In this document: positions 6,350 through 8,645 of the stretch, in pieces | How the letters are laid out: every line of letters begins with the position of its first letter | Numbering within the stretch: the stretch's first letter is position 1 | DNA from: Paracoccus sp. (in: a-proteobacteria) | Lineage (GTDB): Bacteria > Pseudomonadota > Alphaproteobacteria > Rhodobacterales > Rhodobacteraceae | Direction of reading: 5' to 3' | Length of the DNA stretch: 8,645 nucleotides | Assembly: GCA_018056045.1 (NCBI GenBank) | Contig: JAGPGI010000093.1 | Span: 1-8,645, forward strand | Program-made: the position numbers and the translations under genes | The notes under the pieces: generated by a model | Told to the model about the DNA's origin: nothing | The model's input: the letters and a program-made list of their open reading frames with translations, nothing else | Databases searched by the model: none

Positions 6350-6423
6350 CCGAACGCGGGCACTTGCATCCCGCAGCGCGAGCGGGTTCCCTGACCACAA
6401 CGGATTTCGAAAGGACAAGGATC

Positions 6424-7383
6424 ATGGCGCGCAAGATCATCATCGACACCGATCCCGGTCAGGACGACGCGGTGGCGATCCTGCTGGCGCTGGCCAGCCC
6501 TGAACTCGAGGTGCTGGGCCTCAGCATCGTCGCCGGCAACGTGCCGCTGCACCACACCGTGAGAAACGCGCTGACGCTCTGCGAACTGGCCGGGCGGCCC
6601 GATCTGCCGGTCTATGCGGGCTGCGACAGGCCGATCTCGCGCAGGCTGGTCACGGCCGAGCATGTCCATGGCAAGACCGGCCTTGACGGCATCACCCTGC
6701 CCGAGCCCGCCATTCAGGCCTCCCCCGGCCATGCCGTCGATTTCCTGATCGAGACCCTGCGCCGCGAAGCCCCGGGCACGATCACGCTGGTCCCGATCGG
6801 GCCCTTGACCAATATCGCCACGGCCTTCCAGCGCGCCCCCGACATCATCCCCCGCGTGCAGGAAATCGTGCTGATGGGCGGCGCCTATTTCGAGGTCGGC
6901 AACATCACCCCGGCGGCCGAGTTCAACATCTATGTCGATCCCGAGGCCGCCAAACTGGTCTTTGCCAGCGGCGTGCCGCTGGTCGTGATGCCGCTTGATG
7001 TCACCCACAAGGCCCTGACCAGCCGCGCATGGGTCGATGGCATGGCCGCCATGGGCCGCATCGGTCAGGCCGTGGCAAGCTGGACCGATTTCTTCGAACG
7101 CTACGACCGCGAGAAATACGGCAGCAATGGCGCGCCGCTGCACGATCCTTGCACCATCGCCTGGCTGCTGAAACCCGAACTGTTTTCCGGCCGCCACATC
7201 AATGTCGAGATCGAGACCGAGGGCGAATTCACCGTCGGCATGACCGTCGCCGACTGGTGGCGGGTGACCGGACGCGAGGCGAACGCGACCTTCATCCGCG
7301 ATGTCGATGCCAAGGGGTTTTTCGACCTGCTGACGCAGCGCATCGGCGAACTGGACCGCCGTCTTGGCGGCGTGACCGGCTGA
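6424..7383 (+). CDS. Inosine-uridine preferring nucleoside hydrolase family protein
   Basis: A 319-residue cytoplasmic nucleoside hydrolase that cleaves the N-glycosidic bond of ribonucleosides to give ribose and free base, serving nucleoside salvage. The calcium and ribose-binding N-terminal motif DTDPGQDDA (8-16) is intact with D10, D14 and D15. HVHGKTGLDG (80-89) precedes the central MGGAYFEVGNITPAAEFNIY (151-170), which carries the ribose-binding Asn and Glu. GAPLHDPCTIAWLL (236-249) holds the catalytic-site His240 and calcium ligand Asp241. The length is normal. ATG 6424 follows AAGGA (6411-6415) at good spacing, and the family motif begins at residue 8 as usual. It lies 74 bp downstream of the acylase-family gene on the same strand and may be co-transcribed with it. 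Substrate preference (purine, pyrimidine or both) cannot be read from sequence. Confidence 0.95.
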   Translation: MARKIIIDTDPGQDDAVAILLALASPELEVLGLSIVAGNVPLHHTVRNALTLCELAGRPDLPVYAGCDRPISRRLVTAEHVHGKTGLDGITLPEPAIQASPGHAVDFLIETLRREAPGTITLVPIGPLTNIATAFQRAPDIIPRVQEIVLMGGAYFEVGNITPAAEFNIYVDPEAAKLVFASGVPLVVMPLDVTHKALTSRAWVDGMAAMGRIGQAVASWTDFFERYDREKYGSNGAPLHDPCTIAWLLKPELFSGRHINVEIETEGEFTVGMTVADWWRVTGREANATFIRDVDAKGFFDLLTQRIGELDRRLGGVTG

Positions 7384-7389
7384 TCGAGC

Positions 7390-8118
7390 TCAGTTTCCGC
7401 CCGGTGCCGGTGCTGGTGCCGTTGCGGGTTCCGGCTCCTCTGGCGCCGGGGCCGGAAGGGCGGGCACCTGCGGCGTGGCGGCAGGGTCGGCCGGACCGGC
7501 GCCGATACTGGCATCCAGACGCTGGATCAGCGCCTCGGTCACGTCGATGCTTTCGGCGGCGACAAAGACCGAATTGCGGTCCAGCACCGCCACAGCGCCA
7601 CGCTCGCGCATCATCGCCGCCAGAACCGGCAGCGCCGCGCGGAAAAAGGCGCCGCGCTCCTCGTTGGCCCGGTTTTGCAACTCGCGCGCGGCATTGGCAC
7701 GCTCGCGCCGGACCTCGACCACGCGGGTGTCAAAGGCATCGGCGCGGGTGCGGAACTCCTCGGGCGGCAGCGTGGCGCGCAACTGGGTCAGTTCGCGCTC
7801 TTCATCGGCGAACTGCTTTTCCAGCCGGTCATTCTCGGCGGCGATCTCTCTCCCCTGCCGTTCCAGATCGGCCTGGACGCGCTGACCCCATTTCGAGTTC
7901 AGGTAAAGCATGTCCTGATCCAGCGTGATGACCGGCAGCACGGCGCTGCCGGCTGGCGCGCCCGGCGCCTCGACAAGAATCGGCGCCGTCGAGAAGACAT
8001 TCGACCTCTCGCCAAGCTGGTCGGCACGCGCTGGCGCCGCCCCCTGGGCGTTCAGCATCGGCGCGGCGGCCACCAGGACCGCCAGCGCCAGACCCGCAAT
8101 CGCCCCCCTCTCGCGCAT
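7390..8118 (-). CDS. OmpH/Skp family periplasmic chaperone with extended tails
   Basis: A 242-residue secreted protein. Skp-type chaperones hold unfolded outer-membrane proteins in the periplasm on their way to the Bam complex. Residues 1-24 are a signal peptide with likely cleavage after LNA. The OmpH-like core begins at LPVITLDQDMLYLNSKWG (61-78), replacing the usual VDxxxxx-S start. It continues as a charged, Ala/Glu/Arg-rich coiled coil (about 79-160) and closes with VLAAMMRERGAVAVLDRNSVFVAA, typical of the family. Residues 25-60 form an unstructured linker, and 207-240 a Pro/Ala/Glu-rich tail, so the protein is clearly longer than E. coli Skp (161 residues with signal). ATG 8118 shares its A with the bamA stop (TGATG), implying translational coupling. 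The gene symbol is withheld because the functional match to skp is inferred. Confidence 0.88.
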   Translation of the reverse strand: MRERGAIAGLALAVLVAAAPMLNAQGAAPARADQLGERSNVFSTAPILVEAPGAPAGSAVLPVITLDQDMLYLNSKWGQRVQADLERQGREIAAENDRLEKQFADEERELTQLRATLPPEEFRTRADAFDTRVVEVRRERANAARELQNRANEERGAFFRAALPVLAAMMRERGAVAVLDRNSVFVAAESIDVTEALIQRLDASIGAGPADPAATPQVPALPAPAPEEPEPATAPAPAPGGN

Positions 8119-8645
8119 CAGAACTTGGTCGAGATGGTCAGATCGAAGTTCTGCTCATCATCGTAATCCTCTTTCTTCACGGCATGCGAGAAGTTGAAGC
8201 GCAAGGGACCGATCGGCGTGGTCCAGAACAGCGAGGCCCCGATCGCGGCGCGGACCTTCATGCTGTCATCGGCCTCTTCGCCATAGGCGCCGATATTGTT
8301 GTCCAGCCCCCAGACCGAACCGGCATCGGCGAACAGGCCGCCGGTGATGCCGTATTCCTCGGGCAGACCCAGCGGGAACTGAACCTCGGTGCGCAGCGCC
8401 CAGAAATAGTTGCCGCCCAGCATGTCCTCGTTCGGGGCATAAAGGTCGCGCGGGCCATAGCCGTTCGGCTCAAAGCCGCGGATCTTGCTGTTGCCGGTAA
8501 AGCGCTCCATCAGGCGGCTGTCATCATCGCCCAGCATATGCACGGCGCCGGCCTCGAATTCGGCCAGCATGGTGACGTTCTCGCGCCATGCCTGGCTTTC
8601 GATACCGCCATAGAAGGTGCTGGTGATCGATTTCACATCGCCGCC
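8118..8645 (-). CDS. bamA: Outer membrane protein assembly factor BamA (3' part only)
   Basis: The last 175 codons plus stop of BamA; the POTRA domains and first barrel strands lie beyond the right edge. BamA is the central outer-membrane barrel that folds and inserts other barrel proteins. The visible part includes the conserved loop 6 motif IRGFEPNGYGPRD, in which the Arg of RGF reaches into the barrel. It also includes GGNYFWALRTEVQFPLG, GLFADAGSVWG, and the late-strand TTPIGPLRFNFSHAV. The protein ends in a C-terminal Phe (STKF), the beta-signal expected for outer-membrane barrels. The stop overlaps the start of the Skp-type gene by one base, the usual bamA-skp order. Identity is secure from the motif order although the protein is incomplete. 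Confidence 0.95.
   Translation of the reverse strand, partial: GGDVKSITSTFYGGIESQAWRENVTMLAEFEAGAVHMLGDDDSRLMERFTGNSKIRGFEPNGYGPRDLYAPNEDMLGGNYFWALRTEVQFPLGLPEEYGITGGLFADAGSVWGLDNNIGAYGEEADDSMKVRAAIGASLFWTTPIGPLRFNFSHAVKKEDYDDEQNFDLTISTKF

Noticed and set aside
2894..6418. A stop-free minus-strand reading frame of more than 1,100 codons running opposite the acylase gene and into the oxidoreductase gene
   Set aside because: Only its last 289 codons (the oxidoreductase) have recognisable motifs and a ribosome binding site. The rest is the antisense shadow of a GC-rich gene, Arg/Gly/Gln-rich without domain character.
7029..7928. Plus-strand open frame of about 300 codons spanning the end of the nucleoside hydrolase and into the antisense of the Skp-type gene
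   Set aside because: Arg/Pro-rich composition, no recognisable motif, and it overlaps two well-supported genes in other frames.

Overview
The window is GC-rich chromosomal DNA with strong third-position GC bias. It looks like an alphaproteobacterium of the Rhodobacteraceae, most likely Paracoccus or a close relative. This placement rests on gene content and order (hisH, an antisense DUF2147 gene, hisA-hisF-hisE), on the style of the protein sequences, and on an intergenic tail that I remember from Rhodobacterales genomes. It is inferred from memory, not from a search. No insertion sequence, prophage gene, CRISPR array or replication origin is visible, and no gene-free stretch exceeds 170 bp.

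Layout. Positions 1-141 hold the 3' end of hisH. A nested hairpin (156-221) separates it from a convergent small secreted DUF2147 protein (252-638, minus). A 169-bp divergent region leads into hisA (808-1524), hisF (1552-2313) and hisE (2310-2621), a tight plus-strand histidine operon. HisE makes PR-AMP from PR-ATP, HisA isomerises ProFAR to PRFAR, and HisF with HisH turns PRFAR into imidazole glycerol phosphate and AICAR. A hairpin-rich 151-bp gap follows, then a tRNA-Val(UAC) gene (2773-2848, minus). Next comes a 3-hydroxyisobutyrate dehydrogenase-type oxidoreductase (2894-3760, minus). Divergent from it is a membrane-anchored penicillin-acylase-family protein (3893-6349, plus), followed 74 bp later by a nucleoside hydrolase (6424-7383, plus). 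The right end has the 3' part of bamA (8118-8645, minus) overlapping by one base an OmpH/Skp-type periplasmic chaperone gene (7390-8118, minus), both for outer-membrane protein assembly. The chaperone gene converges on the nucleoside hydrolase gene with only 6 bp between the stops.

The most notable observation is in the penicillin-acylase-family protein. An ungapped alignment, made from memory, of its beta-chain start to E. coli penicillin G acylase places Ala where the N-terminal nucleophile Ser must be. It also places Pro at the oxyanion-hole residue that donates a backbone NH, and Gly at the oxyanion-hole Asn. Calcium ligands, fold motifs and the rest of the frame look intact. This suggests a maintained but catalytically dead, probably unprocessed, pseudoenzyme, or one with changed chemistry. 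The remainder is mostly ordinary housekeeping DNA with a few smaller points of interest.
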